Assembly: GCF_020171745.1 (NCBI RefSeq)
Contig: NZ_JAIVAH010000018.1
Location: 62,001-126,000 of the forward strand
Length of the DNA stretch: 64,000 bases
Reading direction: 5' to 3'
Source: Prescottella equi
Lineage (GTDB): Bacteria > Actinomycetota > Actinomycetes > Mycobacteriales > Mycobacteriaceae
Shown here: positions 17,630 to 25,630 of the stretch, piece by piece
Layout: every line of letters starts with the position of its first letter
Numbering within the stretch: position 1 is the first letter of the stretch
Notes under the pieces: generated by a model
What the model was told of the DNA's origin: nothing
The model's input: the letters and a program-made list of their open reading frames with translations, nothing else
Databases searched by the model: none
Translations under genes and position numbers: made by a program

Positions 17630-19615
17630 TCAGACCTCGATGGGTGGATACAGTCGCTCCATCGTGTACCGGCGGTTACGCCGGACGGACAGGGCACTCG
17701 CGGTGAGCGAGACGAGCAGGATGCCCACGAGGACCGCGATCGCAATCCACAGCCGCGAGTCGACCTGCTCTCCGACCGTGAGCTGGCGAAGACCGTTGAC
17801 CGTGTAGGTCATCGGATCGAACGGATGGATGTACTGGAACGGCTTCGCAGTGGTCGGCACGGGATAGATGCCACCCGCGGAGACCAACTGCAGCATGAGG
17901 AATGCGAGTGTGACGACGCGGCCGACCGCGACCCCGAACACCGCGTTGAACGCCTGGATCATCGCGAGGTACGTCGCCGAGATCAGCATCAGGAACAGGA
18001 CGGTGCCGAACACGTGCTTGACGTCGAGGCCGACACCGAAATGGACCACGGTGTACATCACGATCACCTGCAGGACACCGACCAGCAGGGCCGGCCAGTA
18101 CGACGCCAGCACCGTCCGATAGAGCCCGACGCCTCCGACCGTGGGGCGGGACTGCAAGGGTGTCAGCAACATCCACGTGATGATGCCGCCGACGAACAGT
18201 GCGAGAGACAGGAAGAACGGCGCGAAGCCGGTTCCGAAGGTCGGTGCCACGTTGGTGAAGTCCTGTTTGAGCGCCACCGGTGTCGACAGGGTGTCGGCGG
18301 TCGCGATGCGTTGCTCGTCGGTCCAGCTCGGGACCTGGCCGGCACCCTGCTTCAGCGCGTCGGCGAGCTGGTCGGAGCCGGACTGCAGAGCCACCATGCC
18401 GGATGCGAGCTGGTCCGCACCGCCCGACAGCTGGAAACTGCCATCCGTCAGTTGCGCGAGACCCGAGTTCAAGGTCGCTGCGCCGCTGCTCAGTTCGTCG
18501 GCGCCGTCACGCAACTGTCGCACGTCGGAGGCGAGGCCACCGTTCTGCAGCAACGCGAGGCCACTCTGCAGCGGGCTGGAGGGGTCGGTGAGCTGATACT
18601 CGATCTCCCGCGCGTCGCCTCCGAGGCGTTGCAGTTCGGCACGTAGCGCGGCTGTGTCGTTCTGCAGCTGCGGTGCGGTCAACGGCGTCAGAGCGGCAAC
18701 GGCACGCTGAACGACGGGATCGGGGATTCCACCCAGCAGGTCGAGCGCCGTCCTGACCACTCCCGGTGTCGAGGGCGGACTGGTTTGCGGCAGTTCGGCA
18801 CCGAGCGCCTCCAGCGACTGCCGCAGCTGCGCCACCTGTCCGCCCACGTTCGTGGCCGCGGGGCCGTCGAGCGCGTTCAGCAGCGGACCGGTGACGCCGT
18901 CGACGGCCGTTGCGAGCTGCGCCGCCCCGCTCGCCAGCTGTGCGGAGCCGTCCCGGGCCGTGACCATGTTGGTCGACAGTTCCTTCGCCCCGGAGGCGAG
19001 CTGATCGGCGCCGCCCTTGGCGGTGTCGATGCCGTCGGCGAGCTGGCCGGCGCCGTCGGCCGCCTGCTGCAGGCCCGAACCGGCGCTCTCGAGGCCGGTC
19101 AGGACCTGGCCCACACCCTGCGCACCGATCGTGGTGTTGACCTGATTGATGACCTGTTCCGATGCGTCCTGGCCGATGATCGTCGCGAGGTAGTTGTTGG
19201 CATCGTTGAACGTGAAGATCAGGTCTGCCTTCTCCGGGTGATCTCCGTTGGGAGATTCGACAGCTTCGGTGAAGTTCTCGGGAATCGTGATGGTGTAGTA
19301 GTACTTTCCGCTCGACAGCCCCTTGGCGGCGTCCTCTGCCGAGACCTCGTCGAGGTCGAGTTGATGCGACTCGATCAGGGACGAGACCACCTGGTCACCC
19401 GCGTCGACACGTTGACCGTCCGCGGTCAGTCCGGTGTCGTTGTTGACGATTGCCGCCGGAATCTTGTCCACCGCGCCGAACGGATTCCAGAACGCCCACA
19501 GGTACATGGCGCCGTACAGGAGCGGCATGAGGATGATCGTGAAGATCGCGATCCGCGGCATGGTTCCGCGGAAGTACCTCTTCGAATCACTTCCCAGGGA
19601 GACACCCGCAAGCAT
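17630..19615 (-). CDS. YhgE/Pip-family ABC-2 type membrane protein
   Basis: 661 residues. One N-terminal helix (about 20–45), a large extracytoplasmic region with a run of QLASGAxxL-type 11-residue repeats that form a helical rod, and about five C-terminal helices ending YTVNGLRQLTVGEQ; this is the YhgE/Pip (phage infection protein) architecture, related to ABC-2 exporters and to ESX/type VII-linked proteins. The start is 3 bp after the stop of a degenerate ABC ATPase, so they form one unit. The substrate is unknown. Confidence 0.88.
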   Translation of the reverse strand: MLAGVSLGSDSKRYFRGTMPRIAIFTIILMPLLYGAMYLWAFWNPFGAVDKIPAAIVNNDTGLTADGQRVDAGDQVVSSLIESHQLDLDEVSAEDAAKGLSSGKYYYTITIPENFTEAVESPNGDHPEKADLIFTFNDANNYLATIIGQDASEQVINQVNTTIGAQGVGQVLTGLESAGSGLQQAADGAGQLADGIDTAKGGADQLASGAKELSTNMVTARDGSAQLASGAAQLATAVDGVTGPLLNALDGPAATNVGGQVAQLRQSLEALGAELPQTSPPSTPGVVRTALDLLGGIPDPVVQRAVAALTPLTAPQLQNDTAALRAELQRLGGDAREIEYQLTDPSSPLQSGLALLQNGGLASDVRQLRDGADELSSGAATLNSGLAQLTDGSFQLSGGADQLASGMVALQSGSDQLADALKQGAGQVPSWTDEQRIATADTLSTPVALKQDFTNVAPTFGTGFAPFFLSLALFVGGIITWMLLTPLQSRPTVGGVGLYRTVLASYWPALLVGVLQVIVMYTVVHFGVGLDVKHVFGTVLFLMLISATYLAMIQAFNAVFGVAVGRVVTLAFLMLQLVSAGGIYPVPTTAKPFQYIHPFDPMTYTVNGLRQLTVGEQVDSRLWIAIAVLVGILLVSLTASALSVRRNRRYTMERLYPPIEV

Positions 19616-19618
19616 CGC

Positions 19619-20299
19619 TCACCTCGCCTTCGTCATGACGCCGATGTCGCCGGCGCCGAGGAGGCCGTGCATGTCGACCACCCCACGAATCCCGCAGTGG
19701 GACGGGATCGGGTTGACGTCCGCAGTGATGACGGACTGCGATTCCCCCAGCGCAACAAGTCGTTCCAGTACCGCAGAGCGTTCGTCGTCGTCGGCGATCC
19801 TGTCCAGACGCCCCACCACCAGCAGCGGTGGCCGCCGGGTGTTCGCGACGGCGATGCGGAGAAGCAGTTGTTGGATCTCGGGGAGATCGTCGACGAAGGC
19901 GTGCAGCGCCGGGCGCTCGATCTCGCCGAACACGTCGGCGCACATGCTTTCGACACCGCTCGCATCGACGCGCGGAACCAATTTGTACCAGGGAGAATTC
20001 CAACGCAACTGCTCGGTCACGAGGTCTTGGACCGTCACCGACGGGCGCACCTCGTCGAGTTCGTTGAGGCAGGCGATCGCCGAGTTGGCGAACACCTTGG
20101 TCGGTTTGTTCGCGTACCCGAGCACGGTCAGCGACCCGCGCGTGAGCCGCATCCTCCCGCACAATGCCATCAGCAGCGCGGTTCGGGCCGCTCCTGCCTG
20201 GGCGGCGAGGACGGTCACGCCGCCGGTATCGATGTCGAGATCGAGTGGACCGAACACGTGACCCCAGGGCCCGTGCAGCTCGATCCCTCTGGCGGACAC
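19619..20299 (-). CDS. Degenerate ABC ATPase partner of YhgE/Pip
   Basis: 226 residues from GTG 20299, behind GAGGGGGA; a longer frame from TTG 20359 is possible. The fold order is that of an ABC nucleotide-binding domain, but the motifs are broken. The Walker A region is AQAGAARTALL with R39 in place of the catalytic Lys, the signature reads LPEIQQ instead of LSGGQ, and the Walker B position is LLVVGRLDRI with the Asp-Glu pair missing. It is probably a non-hydrolysing subunit that docks on the YhgE/Pip protein encoded 3 bp downstream. Confidence 0.75.
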   Translation of the reverse strand: MSARGIELHGPWGHVFGPLDLDIDTGGVTVLAAQAGAARTALLMALCGRMRLTRGSLTVLGYANKPTKVFANSAIACLNELDEVRPSVTVQDLVTEQLRWNSPWYKLVPRVDASGVESMCADVFGEIERPALHAFVDDLPEIQQLLLRIAVANTRRPPLLVVGRLDRIADDDERSAVLERLVALGESQSVITADVNPIPSHCGIRGVVDMHGLLGAGDIGVMTKAR

Positions 20300-20457
20300 G
20301 AGGTCCCCCTCGACCTGTTGTCTGGAGGTGTACTCCCCCTCCACGAATGTCTCGACCAACTCGAACCCCCGTTTTCACGCCGTCACCGGACGACGGCACT
20401 TCGAGAAGAGCTATGCGGCTAACACTTCGAGATCGACGACGGCCCGATCCGGGCGCA

Positions 20458-21738
20458 TCACAGAATGTTCTTGACCACTTGTCCGTTCTTGACGATCACC
20501 GACAGATTCTTCGCCGGATCGGCCAGCACACCGAGATCCTCGAGGGGATTCCCGTCTACCAGCAGGACGTCAGCCCAGGCGCCCTTCTCGATCGTTCCGA
20601 ATTTGGCCTGCCGGTAGGGATCCCGCTCGCCGGCCATCCGGAACAGCTCGGCATTGCCGGACGTGAGCATCCGGAGCGCCTCGAGATTGCTGTAGTGATC
20701 GCCGAGGCGCGCGGCCATCTCGCTCTGCCTCGGTGCCAGTTGCGGCTCGAGCAGGAGATCGGTTCCCCACGCAGTCTTGACGCCGTGCTTCTTCGCCCAG
20801 GCGTAGACATGGTCGGTGCCGGAGCAGATCTCCCGATCCTTGTCGGCACGTTCCGGATCGGGATAGTGGTGATCACCGAGCGCGAACGGCTGCATCGACA
20901 GCCACACACCCTTCTCTGCCATGAGCGCGACGGTCGCCTCGTCGGCGAGGTGACCGTGCTCGATCGACTTGACGCCGGCATCGAGCGCACGCCGGATGCC
21001 CGTGACGTTGTAGACGTGAGTGGCGACGTAGGTGCCGTAATCGGTGGCCGCGTGGACAGCGGCACGCAGTTCCTCGTCGACGAACTGCACCGTATACAGC
21101 GGGTCGTACATGGAGGCGGCACCACCTCCCACCATGAGCTTGATCTGCGACGCGCCCTTCTTCAACTGCTCCCGAACAGCCGCCAGAACACGGTCCGGGC
21201 CGTCGGCAACTCGCATGAAACCGATCTGCTCGGCACGACTCTGGTTGCCGCCGAGCGCAGTTGGACACTCGTACACGAAGCCGAAGTCACCGTGTCCGCC
21301 GGTCTGGGAGATCGCCGCCTGCGAGGGGTAGATTCGCGGGCCCTCGAAGAGTCCCCGGTCGATCACCGACTTGATACTCCCGGTGTCACCGGCCATGTCC
21401 CGCACCGCGGTGAAGCCGCGTAGCAGCATGTTCTTCGCTTCAGCGAGGCCATTGAGGGCGATGTGCGCTTCCGTGCCCATCACCATGTCGACATAGGAAT
21501 TGGCGTTTCCCACAAGATGTACGTGGGCGTCGCTCATGCCCGGCATGAGGACCCGCCCGCCGCCGTCCACGACAGTCGTCCTGCGGGCGGGATCGTCGCC
21601 GACCGGCGAGCCCGATACTGCTGTGATGAAGGTGTCGTCGATGAGCACGTCACCACTGACAAGATCTGCCGATGATCCGTCGAACACACGAACGTTACGG
21701 AACAGCAGACGATTACTGGCTTCCGAGGTGGCCGTCAT
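20458..21738 (-). CDS. Metal-dependent amidohydrolase (imidazolonepropionase/prolidase-like)
   Basis: 426 residues from ATG 21738. The amidohydrolase signature is complete: HVHLVG (HxH) after the N-terminal beta-sandwich, a candidate carboxylated lysine in QIKLMVGGGA, His ligands in HVYN and EHGHL, and the catalytic Asp in WGTDLL. These enzymes hydrolyse amide or cyclic amide bonds, often of Xaa-Pro dipeptides or hydantoin-like compounds; the substrate is not readable. It lies upstream of the pseudo-ATPase gene on the same strand and may share its transcript. Confidence 0.85.
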   Translation of the reverse strand: MTATSEASNRLLFRNVRVFDGSSADLVSGDVLIDDTFITAVSGSPVGDDPARRTTVVDGGGRVLMPGMSDAHVHLVGNANSYVDMVMGTEAHIALNGLAEAKNMLLRGFTAVRDMAGDTGSIKSVIDRGLFEGPRIYPSQAAISQTGGHGDFGFVYECPTALGGNQSRAEQIGFMRVADGPDRVLAAVREQLKKGASQIKLMVGGGAASMYDPLYTVQFVDEELRAAVHAATDYGTYVATHVYNVTGIRRALDAGVKSIEHGHLADEATVALMAEKGVWLSMQPFALGDHHYPDPERADKDREICSGTDHVYAWAKKHGVKTAWGTDLLLEPQLAPRQSEMAARLGDHYSNLEALRMLTSGNAELFRMAGERDPYRQAKFGTIEKGAWADVLLVDGNPLEDLGVLADPAKNLSVIVKNGQVVKNIL

Positions 21739-21951
21739 ACTCGGGACGCTAGCAGCGCTTTTCGGACATCGTTCGCCGAACGAACTCTTCCGGCCAAACC
21801 TCATCCACGATGTCACCCACTCAGAACCGGCCGACCTCCCGGGTCGACATCGACCGATCGGACGCTCGTTCCGAACTACTGAGCTCTCCCCGGCAAGTTG
21901 CGCCACGCATATGAGCCAAAATTGCCGAGGTTTCGACTTACACTGCGGCGC

Positions 21952-22593
21952 ATGTTGATTCATCCAACTCTACGGATGCAGTCCTGGGGATTCGTGATCG
22001 GTGCAGCGCTCTTCGCCCTGGGCTCCGCTCCTGGCCTGTCGGTGCTGCTGGGAACGGCGGGTGCCAACACCGCGTTCTTCGTCGGATCGTGGTTCTTCAC
22101 GGCCGCGGCCTTCACCCAGTTGGTGCTCAGCGGTTCGGCGACGACCTCCGACGAGCGAGGGACCGCGATCCGCGCGGTGTGGCTGACCGCAGCGATCCAG
22201 TTCCTGGGCACCATCCTCTTCAACATCAGCACCGGCGCCGCTCTGCACGCGCACACGATCAAGGGCGACATGCACCTCGTCTGGAACCCGAACGCGGAAG
22301 GGTCGGTCGCCTTCCTCGTCTCGAGCGGCCTGGCGGTGCTCGTCCTGTGGCGGGCGGGCACCTACTGGGAACCGCGCTCGAAGGACTGGCAGAGCGTCTG
22401 GCTGAACACCCTCGGCTCCGTCGCCTTCGGCGTGTCCGCGGCCGGCGCCTTCATCCTTCAGGACGGCACGAGTCTCGATCCGAATCTCGCCAACGTCGGC
22501 ACCTTCGTCGGGGCGGTGTGTTTCCTCGCCGCCTCGGCACTCTTCCTGGGCAGCCGTCCGACGGCGGTGCCCGCAATGACGACCGCCTCGTGA
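21952..22593 (+). CDS. YrhK-like multi-helix membrane protein
   Basis: 213 residues with five or six predicted helices; the segments SWGFVIGAALFALGSAPGL and FVGSWFFTAAAFTQLVLSG carry the aromatic/Gly pattern of YrhK-domain proteins. TACACT lies 7 nt before the ATG, consistent with a leaderless promoter. It is divergent from the amidohydrolase across 213 bp in which no other gene is seen. Function is unknown. Confidence 0.65.
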   Translation: MLIHPTLRMQSWGFVIGAALFALGSAPGLSVLLGTAGANTAFFVGSWFFTAAAFTQLVLSGSATTSDERGTAIRAVWLTAAIQFLGTILFNISTGAALHAHTIKGDMHLVWNPNAEGSVAFLVSSGLAVLVLWRAGTYWEPRSKDWQSVWLNTLGSVAFGVSAAGAFILQDGTSLDPNLANVGTFVGAVCFLAASALFLGSRPTAVPAMTTAS

Positions 22594-22647
22594 CCGGGCG
22601 CGTGGGCGCAGCCGATCACGAGGCGGGAAAGCCGGTCCGTACAAGAC

Positions 22648-23124
22648 CTACAGGCGGTCCTTGACCGCCTTCGAGATCCGGGATCCGTCGGCCTTGCCGG
22701 CGGCGAGGGCGGTGGCGGCCTTCATGACCTGACCCATCTGCCGCATGCCGGGGCGCTCGCCGATCTCCTCAGCGATCTGCGCGATTGCGGTGTCCGCGAC
22801 GTCGGCCAGTTCGGCGTCGGTGAGCGGAGTCGGCAGGTACTCGTCGATGACCTGCGCCTCGGCCCGCTCGTTGGCGGCGAGTTCGCCGCGCCCGGCCTCC
22901 GTGTAGACCTCGGCCGCCTCGCCGCGCTTCTTCGACTCCTTGGCCAGCACCTTGATGACCTCGTCGTCGGTGAGCTCGCGGGCCTCCTTACCGGACGTCT
23001 CCTCGGTCTGGATCGCGGCCAGGATCATGCGCAGCGTGGACAGCCGCAGCGGATCCTTGGCCTTCATCGCGGCGGTGAGGTCGGCGCGGAGCGTGGACTT
23101 GAGGGTGGGGGCGGTATCGGCCAT
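22648..23124 (-). CDS. GatB/YqeY-domain protein (Rv3688c-like)
   Basis: 158 residues starting MADTAPTLKSTLRADLTAAMKAKDPLRLSTLRMILAAI, the typical YqeY N-terminus, and ending with the tRNA-binding-like helical domain (GMRQMGQVMKAATALAAGKADGSRISKAVKDRL). YqeY resembles the tail of GatB and may assist tRNA-dependent amidation or tRNA quality control, but its role is undefined. It is divergent from the metallophosphoesterase with 64 bp between, as in mycobacteria, marking the return to the conserved core. Confidence 0.9.
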   Translation of the reverse strand: MADTAPTLKSTLRADLTAAMKAKDPLRLSTLRMILAAIQTEETSGKEARELTDDEVIKVLAKESKKRGEAAEVYTEAGRGELAANERAEAQVIDEYLPTPLTDAELADVADTAIAQIAEEIGERPGMRQMGQVMKAATALAAGKADGSRISKAVKDRL

Positions 23125-23188
23125 GGGCCGAACGGTACGCGCCCGACGCGGTGTCCTGCACCTTCATTGCACACACCCGTATTCTGAA

Positions 23189-24169
23189 ATGGTGTCTGAT
23201 CTGTCGCGCCTCCTCCCGAACCGCAGCACCCTGAACCGCGCCGCGGCCGCCACCGCGGGCGCCGCCGCACTGGGCATCGGCTACGCCACCCTCATCGAGC
23301 GCAACGCCTTCGCCCTGCGCGAGGCGACGATGCCGGTCCTGGCACCGGGGTCGGCGACGCTGCGGGTGCTGCACATCAGCGATCTGCACATGATGCCGAA
23401 CCAGAAGCTCAAGCAGAACTGGCTGCGCGAACTCGATCGTCTCGATCCGGACCTGGTCGTCAACACCGGCGACAACCTGTCGCACATGAAGTCGGTCCCG
23501 GCCGTCGTGCAGTCGATGGGCGGCCTGCTGGCCCGTCCGGGCCTGTTCGTGTTCGGCAGTAACGACTACTTCGCGCCCAAGCCGAAGAACCCGATGAAGT
23601 ACTTCAAGAAGGAACACCGCCGGGTGCTCGGCGCACCGCTGCCGTGGGCGGACCTGCGGGCCGCGTTCACCGAGCGCGGCTGGCTCGACGTCACCCACGT
23701 GCACCGCGAACTCGAGGTGGCCGGGGTACGGATCGACGCGGCCGGGGTCGACGACCCGCATCTCGAGCGCGATCGCTACGACACGATCGCCGGGATGCCG
23801 AACCCGCTGGCGCAGCTCAAACTGGGCATCACGCACTCCCCCGAGCCGCGGGTCCTCGATCGCTTCGCGGACGACGGTTACGACCTGGTCCTCGCCGGAC
23901 ATACGCACGGCGGCCAGTTGTGCCTGCCGTTCTACGGAGCGCTCGTCACCAACTGCCAGCTGGACCGCTCGCGGGTGAAGGGGCCGTCGCAGTGGGGCGC
24001 GCACACGCGCCTGCACGTCTCCGCCGGAGTCGGCACGTCGCCGTACGCCCCGGCCCGGTTCTGCTGCCGCCCCGAGGCGACCCTGCTCACACTCGTCCCC
24101 GCACCGCGCGAGGAGACCACGTCGGGTCGCGGCTCCGCTGCCGTGGAAAGCGCCGTTTTGGGCCGCTGA
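23189..24169 (+). CDS. Metallophosphoesterase (Rv3683-like)
   Basis: 326 residues. A single N-terminal hydrophobic helix (about 20–40) anchors or exports a calcineurin-like domain with HISDLHMM (DxH), NTGDNLSH (GDN), GSND (GNH-like) and GHTHGGQ motifs, which bind two metals. Family members cleave phosphodiesters or act on lipid-linked phosphates; the substrate is unknown. TTGCAC and TATTCT elements sit just upstream, and the short gap between TATTCT and ATG leaves GTG 23192 as a possible alternative start. It directly precedes tRNA-Pro. Confidence 0.87.
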   Translation: MVSDLSRLLPNRSTLNRAAAATAGAAALGIGYATLIERNAFALREATMPVLAPGSATLRVLHISDLHMMPNQKLKQNWLRELDRLDPDLVVNTGDNLSHMKSVPAVVQSMGGLLARPGLFVFGSNDYFAPKPKNPMKYFKKEHRRVLGAPLPWADLRAAFTERGWLDVTHVHRELEVAGVRIDAAGVDDPHLERDRYDTIAGMPNPLAQLKLGITHSPEPRVLDRFADDGYDLVLAGHTHGGQLCLPFYGALVTNCQLDRSRVKGPSQWGAHTRLHVSAGVGTSPYAPARFCCRPEATLLTLVPAPREETTSGRGSAAVESAVLGR

Positions 24170-24224
24170 CCAGCCGATTTAACCCCTGGCGAAACGGTGT
24201 TGTAAGCTAACCGAGGTTCAACAC

Positions 24225-24301
<77 letters not shown>

Positions 24302-24312
24302 GTGAAGAACAG

Positions 24313-24346
24313 AAGACCCCGTCCGACTCGTTCGGACGGGGTCTTT
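24313..24346 (+). terminator. tRNA-Pro terminator
   Basis: AAGACCCCGTCCGA pairs with TCGGACGGGGTCTT around a 5-base loop, followed by TCTCATTT. It starts 11 bp after the tRNA CCA end. Confidence 0.85.
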
Positions 24347-24393
24347 CTCATTTCCGGGACCAACACCGTCCCGCCGGAAAGATCACGAAACCG

Positions 24394-24412
24394 GCAGGCT
24401 AGCCTGACCTAA
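24394..24412 (+). promoter_or_regulatory. IdeR/DtxR iron box at the fecB-like start
   Basis: GCAGGCTAGCCTGACCTAA matches the IdeR consensus TTAGGTTAGGCTAACCTAA at 14 of 19 positions. It overlaps TAGCCT (24400–24405), a -10 placed right for a leaderless transcript, and reaches the A of the ATG at 24412, so iron-loaded IdeR would block RNA polymerase directly. Confidence 0.65.
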
Positions 24413-25452
24413 TGTTCGTTCGATCCTCCCTGCGCAAGCGGACCTCGGTTCGCATCGCGATGGTCGCCCTCGCGACCGTGTTCGCCGCCACCGCATGCGG
24501 CTCCTCCGACACCACCGCCGACGCCCCGGCCGGCAACACCGACGTCGCGACCGGCGGCCGCCTGTTCGCCACCGCCGACACCGCGACCGCGGAACTGGGC
24601 AGCGACGCGCAGCCCGGTCAGTTCCCGCGCACCGTCAAGCACGCGCTGGGCGAGACCGTCATCGAGAAGAAGCCCGAGCGGGTCATCGTGCTCGACGGCG
24701 GCGAACTCGACGACGTCCTGTCGCTCGGCATCACGCCGGTCGGCATCGCGAGCCCCGAAGGCGTGTCGGGTCAGCCGTCGTACCTCGCGGACAAGCTGGC
24801 GGGCGTCCCGGACGTGGGCACCACCAACAACCTCAACCTCGAGGCGATCACCGCGCTGCAGCCCGACCTGATCTTGGGCAGCAAGCTCCGTGCCGACAAG
24901 CTGTACCCGCAGCTGTCGCAGATCGCGCCGACGGTGTTCGGTATCCGCCCCGGCTTCCCGTGGAAGGAGAACTTCCTGCTCGTCGCCGACGCGGTCGGTG
25001 AGGAGACGAAGGCCGAGAGCGTGCTGAACGACTACCAGACCCGCGCGAACGAGGTCCGCGACAGCATCCAGGGCGATCCGTCGATCTCGCTGGTGCGCTT
25101 CATGTCCGGCAAGACCCGCCTGTACGGCAACCTGTCGTTCATCGGCGTGATCCTGCAGGACGTCGGACTGCGCCGCCCCGACATCCAGAACATCGAGGAA
25201 CTGGCCGTCGAGGTCAGCCCGGAGACCATCACGCAGGCCGACGGTGACTGGATCTTCTACTCCACCTATGGCAAGCCCGACACCACCGCCGAGGCGCAGG
25301 TGCTCGGCGGCCCGCTGTGGTCCGGCATGAGTGCGGTGAAGAACGGCAAGGCCGTTCCGGTGTCCGACGAGACGTGGTTCCTGGCGCTGGGCCCCACGGG
25401 CGCGATGATCGTGCTCGACGACCTGCAGAACCTGTTGGGCGGCAAGCAGTAA
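24412..25452 (+). CDS. Iron-siderophore ABC transporter substrate-binding lipoprotein
   Basis: 346 residues with a lipoprotein signal peptide (lipobox ending at C29 in FAATAC-GSS) and a FecB/FepB-type periplasmic-binding fold: VERVIVLD-like start of the domain (PERVIVLDGGELDDVLSLGITPVG), the LEAITALQPDLILGSKLRADKLYPQLSQIAPTV core, and the C-terminal LGGPLWSGMSAVKNGKAVPV. It would bind ferric siderophore outside the membrane and pass it to an ABC importer encoded elsewhere; no permease or ATPase genes adjoin. The IdeR-like box over its start supports iron repression. Confidence 0.9.
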   Translation: MFVRSSLRKRTSVRIAMVALATVFAATACGSSDTTADAPAGNTDVATGGRLFATADTATAELGSDAQPGQFPRTVKHALGETVIEKKPERVIVLDGGELDDVLSLGITPVGIASPEGVSGQPSYLADKLAGVPDVGTTNNLNLEAITALQPDLILGSKLRADKLYPQLSQIAPTVFGIRPGFPWKENFLLVADAVGEETKAESVLNDYQTRANEVRDSIQGDPSISLVRFMSGKTRLYGNLSFIGVILQDVGLRRPDIQNIEELAVEVSPETITQADGDWIFYSTYGKPDTTAEAQVLGGPLWSGMSAVKNGKAVPVSDETWFLALGPTGAMIVLDDLQNLLGGKQ

Positions 25453-25468
25453 GACCTCTTCACGACAG

Positions 25469-25502
25469 CGAGGCCCGGCACCGGATTCGGTGCCGGGCCT
25501 CG
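25469..25502 (+). terminator. Terminator after siderophore-binding gene
   Basis: CGAGGCCCGGCACC (25469–25482) pairs perfectly with GGTGCCGGGCCTCG (25489–25502), 14 bp, with a 6-base loop and TCGTTT after it. Confidence 0.8.
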
Positions 25503-25630
25503 TCGTTTCCGGCGGCTAGGCCGGTGGAGCCGTGGCGCACGTGACCCACTTGTAGTGCGGCCCGCGCCCCGAGACGGTCGTCGGTGACAGCCTCGGGGCG
25601 ACGATGAAACCCAGGTCCGGCCGTGTCAGG

